A stretch of DNA of 6,775 nt, from positions 1-6,775 of the forward strand of contig DCKD01000034.1 in NCBI GenBank assembly GCA_002320245.1. The letters run 5' to 3'. The notes under the pieces are model-generated. The model ran no database searches, was not told the origin of the DNA, and worked only from the letters and a program-made list of their open reading frames with translations. The first letter of the stretch is position 1; the number at the start of each line of letters is the position of its first letter. This document shows, piece by piece, positions 1 through 6,490 of the stretch. The stretch is from Lachnospiraceae bacterium UBA1683 (lineage in GTDB: Bacteria > Bacillota > Clostridia > Lachnospirales > Lachnospiraceae). A program made the translations under genes and the position numbers.

Positions 1-70
1 GTCACTTCATATTGTCCTAATTAATTGAACATATTATCACTATAACTCAAACTCTGTTTCTATTGGCTGA

Positions 71-538
71 TTAGAAGTCTAACGCAAGACGAATCAATGC
101 GATATCACTTTTCTCAAATGTCTGCTCCGTGTCATCCTCATATGCAATTGTCACCGTATCCCTGTCATATGCTTTCAGAATCCCGGCGAACTCCTTCTGA
201 CGTTCAATCGCACGGTAAGTACGGATCTCCACTTCTTCTCCCATGCTCCTGATGAAATCCTTCTCCTTCTTCAGCGGACGTCCCAGCCCCGGTGAACTCA
301 CTTCAAAGATATAAGTATCTTCAATGTAATCTTTCTCATCCAGAATATCGGAGAATTTCCGGCTGACAGCCTCACAGTCATCCACGGTAATCCCACCCGG
401 CTTATCAATATAGGCACGCAGATACCATGTTCCTGCCTCCTTCACATATTCCACATCCACCAGTTCGAATCCGAACCCGGTCACAATCGGCTCTAAGAGC
501 TCTTCTGTCTGCTGTTCGTATTGTTCTCTTCTCGACAC
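71..538 (-). CDS. rimP: Ribosome maturation factor RimP
   Basis: RimP is a cytoplasmic assembly factor that binds the 30S precursor and promotes its maturation. The 155-residue product has the usual family length and both recognisable blocks. The N-terminal domain holds GGITVDDCEAVSRKFSDILD (about residues 48-67) and the loop EVSSPGLGRPL (about 79-89). The C-terminal SH3-like domain (about 90-155) ends in the typical FEKSDIALIRLAL stretch. The start is GTG at 538: it is the first residue of the conserved frame and lies six bases after a good AAGGAAG ribosome binding site. The gene has its own promoter and a hairpin-bearing leader. RimP usually heads an operon with nusA, ylxR and infB. Here at least 70 non-coding bases follow the stop, so nusA is not visible. 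Identity is secure from the motifs. Confidence 0.96.
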   Translation of the reverse strand: MSRREQYEQQTEELLEPIVTGFGFELVDVEYVKEAGTWYLRAYIDKPGGITVDDCEAVSRKFSDILDEKDYIEDTYIFEVSSPGLGRPLKKEKDFIRSMGEEVEIRTYRAIERQKEFAGILKAYDRDTVTIAYEDDTEQTFEKSDIALIRLALDF

Positions 539-544
539 GTTATA

Positions 545-551
545 CTTCCTT
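545..551 (-). promoter_or_regulatory. Ribosome binding site fixing the GTG start of rimP
   Basis: Minus-strand AAGGAAG, then six bases (TATAAC), then GTG. No in-frame ATG lies in a better position, so this site supports GTG at 538 as the true start. A TAA ending an unrelated upstream frame falls at 540-542, between this site and the GTG. Confidence 0.75.
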
Positions 552-647
552 TCTGATTCTCAATCTGCTGCAGTCCCCCATATAGCATATCCATTTACAG
601 GTACTCCCATGTAAGACCTTGCTTCTCAAAGGAATCCACATCAACAA

Positions 648-675
648 AGAAGAGTGAACTTTCGTCCACTCTTCT
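648..675 (-). promoter_or_regulatory. 12-bp GNRA-capped hairpin in the rimP leader (possible attenuator or terminator)
   Basis: Read on the minus strand, the arm AGAAGAGTGGAC pairs along its full 12 bases with GTTCACTCTTCT (one G-U pair), closed by a GAAA tetraloop of the GNRA class. The predicted rimP transcript starts near 695-697, so the hairpin begins about 20 nt into the leader and ends about 110 nt before the GTG. If only the inner GAGTG/CACTC part of the stem is counted, the RNA following is TTCTTTGTT, a modest U-tract. The structure could therefore act as an intrinsic terminator or attenuator, and could also stop read-through from parC. The pairing is visible; the regulatory role is inferred. 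Confidence 0.7.
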
Positions 676-702
676 GCCAGATTCCTTATGCAACTGTAAA
701 CT

Positions 703-731
703 ACTATAACACCTTTTTGCATGGATTGCAA
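703..731 (-). promoter_or_regulatory. Sigma-A-type promoter for rimP
   Basis: On the minus strand a -35 element TTGCAA (726-731) is separated by exactly 17 bases from a -10 element TATAGT (703-708). TGT immediately precedes the -10, giving an extended -10. Transcription would start near 695-697 and give a leader of roughly 158 nt. The -35 lies within a perfect dyad, TTGCA-TGGAT-TGCAA (plus strand 717-731), which could be an operator. The promoter is 55 bases past the parC stop, so rimP can be expressed independently of parEC. Confidence 0.6.
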
Positions 732-786
732 GGGGTTTCAGAAAATTATCGGTAACAGTTCTGCCGGAATGCTGAATTGTTATAAA

Positions 787-3033
787 TTATCCCCGATACT
801 TCGTCCCTACTCCGTCCCTCTTTGCCGCTTTCAGCCGATTCAATGTCACTTCTTTCTCTTTATACGTAATCTTCGTCTCTGTGCCTTCTTCGAACAGATA
901 CACATTCTCCAGCTCATCGTTCTGCTGGAGTTTGATTCCGCGGACGCCAACCGCCCCCTTTTTCTTCTCCGGAATATCAGCCGCCCTGAACCGCAGGAAA
1001 TACCCGTTCTTCGTCTGCAGCACAGTCTGTTGGTTCTCTGTCACAACCTGTACGCTGAGCAGTCCGTCTTCCTCCTGCAGCTTGGTTGCCGCAATTGTTC
1101 TCTTTGCCACCTGGAACTCGGTTCCTTCCACTCGTTTTATCATGCCCTGCTTTGTTGCGAACAGTAGTTTTGCGAACCGCATCTGTTCAGAATCACAGAC
1201 CATGATAATCTGCTCTTCTGCGCTGGAATAGTTGCTCAGGTTGTCAATCGGAGTTCCCTTATCACGGAATTTACCATATGGCAAATCCGGCACCTTCACC
1301 TGATGCATCCGCCCGGTATCCGTGAAAATACAAATCTTTCCGGTGTTCATACAATGTACAATATATTTGTTTTCTTTGTCCGCCGCATCTTTATTTCGCT
1401 CATAGACACTGGTGTCCACAGTCTTCGCGTATCCGAACCGGTCCATCAGGAATACCACTTCCTGTTCTTCAATCTTGTTTTCCTCAAATACTGCCTCTTC
1501 TGCATTCTCCACAACAGTACGGCGCTCTCTTCCATACTCCTTTTTAAATGCATCCAGCTCTTCTATAATTACATTTGACATGGACTCGTAATTGTTCAAA
1601 ATATCTTCGTATTTTGCAATATTGGCAAGTGTAATCTCATGTTCCTTTTGCAGCGCTTCAATTTCCAGACCAATCAGCTTATACAGGCGCATCTCCAGAA
1701 TCGCAGTCGCCTGCCGCTCGGTAAACCGCAGCATTGCCGCCATCTTTTTCGAAATATTGGACTTGAACTTAATGTTATCTGTCACTCCGTTCACAAGACA
1801 TGCCCTCGCATCTTTTACCGACTTGCTTCCCCGCAGGATTTCAATAATCAAATCAATGACATCACAGGCTTTGATTAATCCTTCCTGCACTTCTTTCTTC
1901 TCCAGTTCTTTGGATAACAACGTCTTATATTTTCTCGTTGCAAGTTCAAACTGAAAATCCACATGATGCTCAATAATGGCCTTGAGTCCCAACGTCTCCG
2001 GGCGCCCGTCTGCAACCGCCAGCATATTAACGCCAAAAGTATCCTCGAGACGGGTTTTTTTGTAAAGCATGTTTTTTAAGTTCTCTGCATCCGCACCTTT
2101 TTTCAATTCCAGTACAATCCGGATGCCTTCTTTGGAAGACTGATTCGAAATATCAACAATATCAGTTGTCTTCTTTGCCTCCACAAGATTCGCCACATCA
2201 TTTAAAAACTTCCCGATACCCGTGCCAATCATTGTATATGGAATCTCCGTAATGACAAGCTGTTTCCTGCCGCCTTTTAACTCCTCCGTTCCGACTTTTC
2301 CGCGAATCTTGATTTTCCCCTGCCCGGTCTCATAGATATTCAGCAAATCGTCTTTATTGACGACAATCCCCCCGGTCGGGAAATCCGGCCCTTTCACATA
2401 CTTCATCAACTGTCTGGTGCTGATGGCATCGTTCTTCATATACGCTTTGACCGCGTCAATCACTTCGCCCAGATTATGCGTCGGAATACTGGTTGCCATA
2501 CCGACTGCGATTCCTTCCGCTCCATTCACAAGCAGGTTCGGGACACGCACCGGAAGTACAAGGGGTTCTTTTTCTGTCTCATCAAAGTTCGGAACGAAAT
2601 CTGTCACATCCTTGTCCAAGTCTGCAAGATACGCCTCCTGCGTAAATTTTGTCAGCCTTGCCTCTGTGTAACGCATGGCTGCGGCTCCATCCCCCTCAAT
2701 TGAACCGAAATTTCCATGCCCGTCTACCAGCACCATTCCTTTCTTGAAATCCTGTGCCATAACGACAAGCGCATCATAGATGGAGCTGTCTCCATGCGGG
2801 TGATATTTACCCATCGTATCTCCCACAATACGGGCACATTTCCGGTATGGCCTGTCATAGCGGATTCCGAGCTCATACATATCGTAAAGCGTTCTTCTCT
2901 GCACCGGTTTCAGTCCGTCCCGCACATCCGGCAGGGCGCGGGCTATAATTACGCTCATCGCATAATCAATATATGATTTCTTCATCAGATCCGAATATTC
3001 GGTCCGGATGATTTGTGGTTCATTACTGCTCAT
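787..3033 (-). CDS. parC: Type IIA DNA topoisomerase subunit A, topoisomerase IV type (ParC)
   Basis: This subunit breaks and rejoins DNA in a heterotetramer with the ParE-like product encoded just upstream. The 748 residues show the GyrA/ParC order. The winged-helix breakage domain has catalytic Tyr122 in AAAMRYTEARL with Arg121 before it, and the quinolone-determining segment GKYHPHGDSSIYD with Ser83 and Asp87 (same numbers as E. coli GyrA, unmutated). Then come the tower domain with DNA-bending Ile175 (GIAVGMATS), a coiled-coil region to about residue 500, and a beta-pinwheel C-terminal domain (about 524-748). The gyrase hallmark GyrA box, Q(R/K)RGG(R/K)G, is absent; the aligned stretch around 543-553 reads VYERNKDAADK. 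The C-terminal domain is about 225 residues, shorter than in gyrase. Both points favour topoisomerase IV, although the breakage domain is rather gyrase-like (FGSIEGDGAAAMRY). The start ATG follows AGGAG by seven bases, and the gap from the parE stop is 12 bases. Confidence 0.9.
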   Translation of the reverse strand: MSSNEPQIIRTEYSDLMKKSYIDYAMSVIIARALPDVRDGLKPVQRRTLYDMYELGIRYDRPYRKCARIVGDTMGKYHPHGDSSIYDALVVMAQDFKKGMVLVDGHGNFGSIEGDGAAAMRYTEARLTKFTQEAYLADLDKDVTDFVPNFDETEKEPLVLPVRVPNLLVNGAEGIAVGMATSIPTHNLGEVIDAVKAYMKNDAISTRQLMKYVKGPDFPTGGIVVNKDDLLNIYETGQGKIKIRGKVGTEELKGGRKQLVITEIPYTMIGTGIGKFLNDVANLVEAKKTTDIVDISNQSSKEGIRIVLELKKGADAENLKNMLYKKTRLEDTFGVNMLAVADGRPETLGLKAIIEHHVDFQFELATRKYKTLLSKELEKKEVQEGLIKACDVIDLIIEILRGSKSVKDARACLVNGVTDNIKFKSNISKKMAAMLRFTERQATAILEMRLYKLIGLEIEALQKEHEITLANIAKYEDILNNYESMSNVIIEELDAFKKEYGRERRTVVENAEEAVFEENKIEEQEVVFLMDRFGYAKTVDTSVYERNKDAADKENKYIVHCMNTGKICIFTDTGRMHQVKVPDLPYGKFRDKGTPIDNLSNYSSAEEQIIMVCDSEQMRFAKLLFATKQGMIKRVEGTEFQVAKRTIAATKLQEEDGLLSVQVVTENQQTVLQTKNGYFLRFRAADIPEKKKGAVGVRGIKLQQNDELENVYLFEEGTETKITYKEKEVTLNRLKAAKRDGVGTKYRG

Positions 3034-3045
3034 TTATCTTCTCCT

Positions 3046-4968
3046 TTAAATATCCAGCTCTGCTTCTGTCGCATTTTCATAGATAAATGCACGTCTCGGC
3101 GGAACTTCGGTTCCCATCAGCATCTCCGTCACTGTGGATGCCATGCGGGCATCTTCAATCTCCACCAGTTTCAGCAGCCTTGTCTCCGGATCCAGAGTTG
3201 TCTCCCACAACTGCTGCGCGTCCATCTCCCCCAGGCCTTTGTACCGCTGCAATGTAAAGCCGCCGTCATGTGTCCTCCGGTAACGTTCCAGCGCTGCATC
3301 ATCGTACAGATACTCTTCTTCCCCCTTCTTCGGCATCGCCTTATAAAGCGGCGGCATCGCAATGTATACATGTCCTTCATAAATCAATTCCGGCATAAAT
3401 CGGTAGAACAGCGTCAACAGCAGTGTCGAAATATGCGCGCCGTCCACATCGGCATCAGCCATAATGATAATTTTATCATAGCGTAGTTTCGTAATATCAA
3501 AATCATTGCCATAACCTTCTGAAAATCCACAGCCAAATGCATTAATCATCGTTTTTATCTCTGCATTTGCCAGCACTTTATCAATGCTCGCCTTTTCCAC
3601 ATTTAAAATCTTCCCCCGGATTGGAAGGATCGCCTGATAATTTCGGTTTCTCGCTGTCTTTGCCGAACCTCCTGCAGAATCTCCCTCGACAATAAAAATC
3701 TCGCATTTCTTCGGGTCCCTGCTCTCACAGTTTGCGAGTTTTCCGTTGCTGTCAAAGGAATATTTTTGCTTTGACAGCAGGTTTGTCTTCGCCTTTTCCT
3801 CGGTCTTACGAATCTTCGCAGCTTTTTCCGCACTGGAAAGTACCGTCTTTAACACTTCCAGATTCCGGTCAAAGTACAGGACAATCTCATCACCGGTCAC
3901 TTTTCCCGTCGCTTTCGCCGCATCCGGGTTGTCCAGTTTTGTCTTCGTCTGTCCCTCAAACCGCGGATCCGGATGTTTGATGGAGACAATTGCCGTCATT
4001 CCGTTTCGGATATCTGCACCGGTAAAGTTCGCATCTTTATCCTTCAATATGCCCAGCTCTCGCGCATACTGATTCATCACGGTCGTAAACGTTGTCTTGA
4101 ACCCCGTCAAATGTGTGCCGCCTTCTGAATTGTAAATATTGTTACAGAATCCAAGTACATTTTCATGGAATTCGTTGACATACTGCAATGCAACTTCCAC
4201 TTCAATACCGTCAGACTCGCCCTGAAAATAAATCGGTTCATGAAGCACCTCTTTCTTCTGATTCAAATCACGGATGAATCCAGTAATTCCCTCCGGCTCG
4301 TGGTACTCAATATGTTCCGGTACATCCAGACGCTTATCATCAAAGATAATTGTCAGATTGGGATTCAGATATGCAGTCTCATGCATCCTGCTTCTGACCT
4401 CTTCGGCGCGGAATCTGGTCTTCTCAAAAATCGTACCATCCGGCAGGAAATTCACCTTCGTTCCCGTTTTTCTCGTTTTGCCCACAACCGGCAGCAAGCC
4501 ATCTTCCAGATCTATTACCGGTATTCCACGTTCGTAAGCATCGTGATGGATTGCTCCTTCTCTGCTTATCCACACATCCATATGGGCAGACAATGCATTG
4601 ACAACCGAAGAGCCTACTCCATGAAGGCCTCCGCTTGTCTTATAGGCAGAATCATCAAACTTTCCACCCGCATGCAATGTTGTATATACAAGACGGGCCG
4701 CCGAAACACCTTTCTGGTGCATTCCGACCGGAACTCCACGTCCGTTATCTTCTACCGTGGCAGAGCCGTCTTTTTCCAATGTCACATGAATTTCCGAACA
4801 GTATCCGGCAAGGTGTTCATCCACCGCATTATCTACCATTTCATAAATCAAATGGTTCAGTCCCTTTGTGGACACACTTCCGATATACATACCCGGTCTT
4901 TTCCGAACTGCCTCCAGCCCTTCCAATACCGCAATACTGTCCGCATCATATGTAGTTTTCTTTGCCAT
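3046..4968 (-). CDS. parE: Type IIA DNA topoisomerase subunit B, topoisomerase IV type (ParE)
   Basis: This is the ATPase subunit of the topoisomerase, partner of the ParC-like protein encoded 12 bases downstream. The 640-residue length fits ParE or the short gram-positive GyrB form. An N-terminal GHKL ATPase domain has Glu43 and Asn47 in YEMVDNAVDE, Asp74 in EDNGRGVP, and the ATP-lid glycines in TSGGLHGVGSS (about 111-121). The transducer domain carries the QTK loop (340-342). The TOPRIM domain has Glu428 in VEGDSAGGSAK, LPIRGKILNVEKA (448-460), and Asp505/Asp507 in MADADVDGAH; RYKGLGEM follows at about 575-582. The start ATG follows AAGGAG by seven bases. The tandem parE-parC order and short gap indicate one operon. 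GyrB cannot be excluded from this sequence alone; the ParE call leans on its partner lacking a GyrA box. Confidence 0.9.
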   Translation of the reverse strand: MAKKTTYDADSIAVLEGLEAVRKRPGMYIGSVSTKGLNHLIYEMVDNAVDEHLAGYCSEIHVTLEKDGSATVEDNGRGVPVGMHQKGVSAARLVYTTLHAGGKFDDSAYKTSGGLHGVGSSVVNALSAHMDVWISREGAIHHDAYERGIPVIDLEDGLLPVVGKTRKTGTKVNFLPDGTIFEKTRFRAEEVRSRMHETAYLNPNLTIIFDDKRLDVPEHIEYHEPEGITGFIRDLNQKKEVLHEPIYFQGESDGIEVEVALQYVNEFHENVLGFCNNIYNSEGGTHLTGFKTTFTTVMNQYARELGILKDKDANFTGADIRNGMTAIVSIKHPDPRFEGQTKTKLDNPDAAKATGKVTGDEIVLYFDRNLEVLKTVLSSAEKAAKIRKTEEKAKTNLLSKQKYSFDSNGKLANCESRDPKKCEIFIVEGDSAGGSAKTARNRNYQAILPIRGKILNVEKASIDKVLANAEIKTMINAFGCGFSEGYGNDFDITKLRYDKIIIMADADVDGAHISTLLLTLFYRFMPELIYEGHVYIAMPPLYKAMPKKGEEEYLYDDAALERYRRTHDGGFTLQRYKGLGEMDAQQLWETTLDPETRLLKLVEIEDARMASTVTEMLMGTEVPPRRAFIYENATEAELDI

Positions 4969-4989
4969 ATTCTCTCTCCTTCTTTCGGT

Positions 4990-5010
4990 TCCGTATCTGT
5001 CCGTAATCTG
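4990..5010 (-). repeat. Short tandem repeat in the parEC leader
   Basis: Two adjacent near-identical units on the plus strand, tccgtatctg (4990-4999) and tccgtaatctg (5000-5010), differ by one inserted base. They lie just upstream of the parE ribosome binding site (4976-4981). They may be a small slippage duplication; no function can be assigned. Confidence 0.5.
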
Positions 5011-5027
5011 TATTTTCCCTTATATAA

Positions 5028-5079
5028 TCTGCAAATTACGCCGTATATTCTAACACGCTCCGGCACTGACAGATGCAGA
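5028..5079 (-). promoter_or_regulatory. Inverted repeat in the predicted parEC leader
   Basis: TCTGCA (5028-5033) and TGCAGA (5074-5079) are exact inverted repeats 40 bases apart. On the minus strand the enclosed RNA contains a smaller helix, CGTGT paired with ATACG around a six-base loop. The structure would lie in the 5' leader if transcription starts at the promoter at 5102-5131. It is not followed by a U-run, so it does not look like a terminator. Confidence 0.3.
5047..5055 (-). promoter_or_regulatory. Alternative extended -10 element for parEC
   Basis: Minus-strand TGTTAGAAT fits an extended -10 (TGn plus TAGAAT, five of six matches to TATAAT). No convincing -35 lies at 16-18 bases upstream. 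If used, it gives a leader of about 70 nt. It is weaker evidence than the site at 5102-5131. Confidence 0.25.
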
Positions 5080-5101
5080 CTGCCTCATGGCATACATATC
5101 T

Positions 5102-5131
5102 ATATTAGCACGAAATGTATCACGTTTTCAA
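5102..5131 (-). promoter_or_regulatory. Candidate sigma-A-type promoter for parE-parC
   Basis: On the minus strand TTGAAA (5126-5131, five of six matches to TTGACA) is followed after 18 bases by TAATAT (5102-5107). TGC immediately precedes the -10, as in an extended -10. The start would be near 5095, giving a leader of about 127 nt before parE. It lies between the spoIIP stop and parE, consistent with parEC being transcribed independently of the sporulation gene. Confidence 0.45.
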
Positions 5132-5141
5132 TCATTTTTAG

Positions 5142-5238
5142 CCGGCTGTCATATCCTTGTATTTGTCAGGTATTAGTGTGAAACATTTATCCGGCTGTCT
5201 TATTCCGCCTTACTCCGGCTGTCTTATCCCCTTATTCT
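5142..5238. repeat. Three copies of a short direct repeat, two in 24-bp tandem
   Basis: The core CCGGCTGTCWTATYCC occurs at 5142-5156, 5191-5206 (with one extra T) and 5215-5229. Copies two and three are the heads of two adjacent 24-bp units (5191-5214 and 5215-5238) matching at 18 of 24 positions. Copy one is 49 bases before copy two, about two periods, so a decayed unit may lie between them. The last unit overlaps the spoIIP stop codon (5232-5234). No U-rich tail follows, so this does not look like a terminator. Confidence 0.7.
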
Positions 5239-6410
5239 GTCAGCACATGGTGCAATATCTCTGCCAATACCTCCATCGCATTTCTCATCTCTTCCACCGT
5301 GTTTGTCTGCGCTCCCGCCTCAACCAACAATGACTTCGGCAGCAAATGTAAATTATAGCGGTATCCCCGCAGATAAATGTGCCGCGCAAACCCCGGATAC
5401 ATCGACTCCGACGCAAGCTGCATCTGTAGGGAAAATGCAAGATTATCCTGAATGTATGGATTATAAAGATAATCGATATCTCCGTTTGTCCTTGTCCTGC
5501 TTAACCCATTAAAGAACATAATTTTCGCCGTAGGTTTTCCCCCCACATCCGTTACAAGGTGTGTTCCCTCTGCCACTCCGTCCCGGTGTAAATCGATTGC
5601 CACTTCCACGGTCGGATTTGCCGCCAGAATGGCACGTTCCGAGACCTCTGCATTTTCATAGGCATTGCTCCGGTCAAGTTCACCGTTAATGATATCATAC
5701 ACTCCGGTATCATGAATCGTCTCAATCCCTTTCGCATTTAAAAGCTGTGTCAGATATTCGCCGATTCCGACAATACTTGTATTTACATCCCCCGGTACAG
5801 AGTCTGCAAATTCTTCCTGTGAATGCGTATGAAAAATCAATACCTTTGGCCCGCCGGTACTCAAATCAATTTTCATACTGCGGCCCAGCAAGTCATCCGC
5901 ATTTAACTGTTCCGGTCCAATCATCGTAGAGCTGTCTACCGTATAAAAATTACTCAGTAAATAGTCAAAGTCCCTCAATTTTTCAATCGACATATCCAGC
6001 ACCGGCTGGCCCTGTGCTGGTACAATGTCCTCCACAGGCTCTGCCTCCCCTACAAGGTTTCCATTTTCATCGATACTGTTTTCATCATTTGCCTGATTTT
6101 CCAATATTTTTGCAATTGTATCCTCGTCCTCCACAGCGGACTCATACTGCTCCTGTGCATTGACATAACCAACCAGCGGCAGCCATGCCATCGCTTTCTC
6201 AGTCAGCCACTGTCCGAGACTTTTCGGTGCCCCCCGATTGGCTAATGTCAATGACGGAAGATACATCTGCTCCGCACTCTGAAACAGCATACGCTGGAAC
6301 CGGTACTGCCACGCTGTGTTTTTTCCGGTGCCCGCGCTGCACACAATATATATGAAAAAGATGCCAGCCACAGCACACAGCAATCTTCGAACCTGCTTTT
6401 TATCTTCCAT
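5232..6410 (-). CDS. spoIIP: Stage II sporulation protein P (SpoIIP), septal peptidoglycan hydrolase
   Basis: SpoIIP works with SpoIID and SpoIIM in the mother cell to thin septal peptidoglycan and drive engulfment of the forespore; it has amidase and endopeptidase activity. Starting at ATG 6410 the product is 392 residues. A basic N-terminus (EDKKQVRR) and one hydrophobic segment (about 10-27) form a membrane anchor. A variable acidic linker follows (about 90-130). The catalytic domain (about 185-390) has KVLIFHTHS with His194/His196, AIDLHRDG with His275 and Asp277, the block YPGFARHIYLRGYRYN, and LLVEAGAQTNT with Glu364. These match the conserved SpoIIP histidine and acidic positions expected for metal binding. 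A longer frame begins at TTG 6458, but that codon lacks a ribosome binding site, while ATG 6410 has one. The gpr protease gene often found just upstream of spoIIP is absent here. Confidence 0.94.
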   Translation of the reverse strand: MEDKKQVRRLLCAVAGIFFIYIVCSAGTGKNTAWQYRFQRMLFQSAEQMYLPSLTLANRGAPKSLGQWLTEKAMAWLPLVGYVNAQEQYESAVEDEDTIAKILENQANDENSIDENGNLVGEAEPVEDIVPAQGQPVLDMSIEKLRDFDYLLSNFYTVDSSTMIGPEQLNADDLLGRSMKIDLSTGGPKVLIFHTHSQEEFADSVPGDVNTSIVGIGEYLTQLLNAKGIETIHDTGVYDIINGELDRSNAYENAEVSERAILAANPTVEVAIDLHRDGVAEGTHLVTDVGGKPTAKIMFFNGLSRTRTNGDIDYLYNPYIQDNLAFSLQMQLASESMYPGFARHIYLRGYRYNLHLLPKSLLVEAGAQTNTVEEMRNAMEVLAEILHHVLTE

Positions 6411-6416
6411 TCCTAT

Positions 6417-6425
6417 CCTCACCTT
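6417..6425 (-). promoter_or_regulatory. Ribosome binding site fixing the spoIIP start
   Basis: Minus-strand AAGGTGAGG followed by six bases and ATG at 6410. It decides for the 392-residue product over a 408-residue frame from a TTG at 6458, which has no comparable site and would put 16 charged residues before the membrane anchor. No clear sigma-E-type promoter (the sporulation sigma expected for this gene) was recognised upstream. Confidence 0.65.
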
Positions 6426-6490
6426 TTTTGCACAGATATGCTTTATTCCCGCGAGCAACGAGCCAGGCAGCCAGACTTACATAGATATTT

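Noticed and set aside
540..731. 63-codon minus-strand frame upstream of rimP
   Set aside because: Its first ATG lies upstream of the predicted transcription start and overlaps the promoter. The internal ATG after the hairpin has no ribosome binding site. The protein is rich in Cys and Trp with no family resemblance; the sequence is better explained as promoter and leader.
741..786. Possible intrinsic terminator after parC
   Set aside because: An imperfect stem (AACAATTC with GAACTGTT, with mismatches) is present, but no real U-tract follows. The evidence is too weak for a feature.
787..4968. Annotation of the pair as gyrB-gyrA
   Set aside because: The A subunit lacks a GyrA box and has a shortened C-terminal domain, and the B/A order with a 12-base gap fits parE-parC. 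Gyrase remains a minor possibility.
4165..5181. 338-codon plus-strand frame
   Set aside because: It lies almost wholly antisense to parE, whose motifs are unmistakable. The translation shows no domain, and long antisense frames are common opposite real genes.
5232..6458. Longer 408-residue SpoIIP from TTG at 6458
   Set aside because: No ribosome binding site precedes the TTG, while ATG 6410 has a well-spaced AAGGTGAGG and gives a normal N-terminal membrane anchor.
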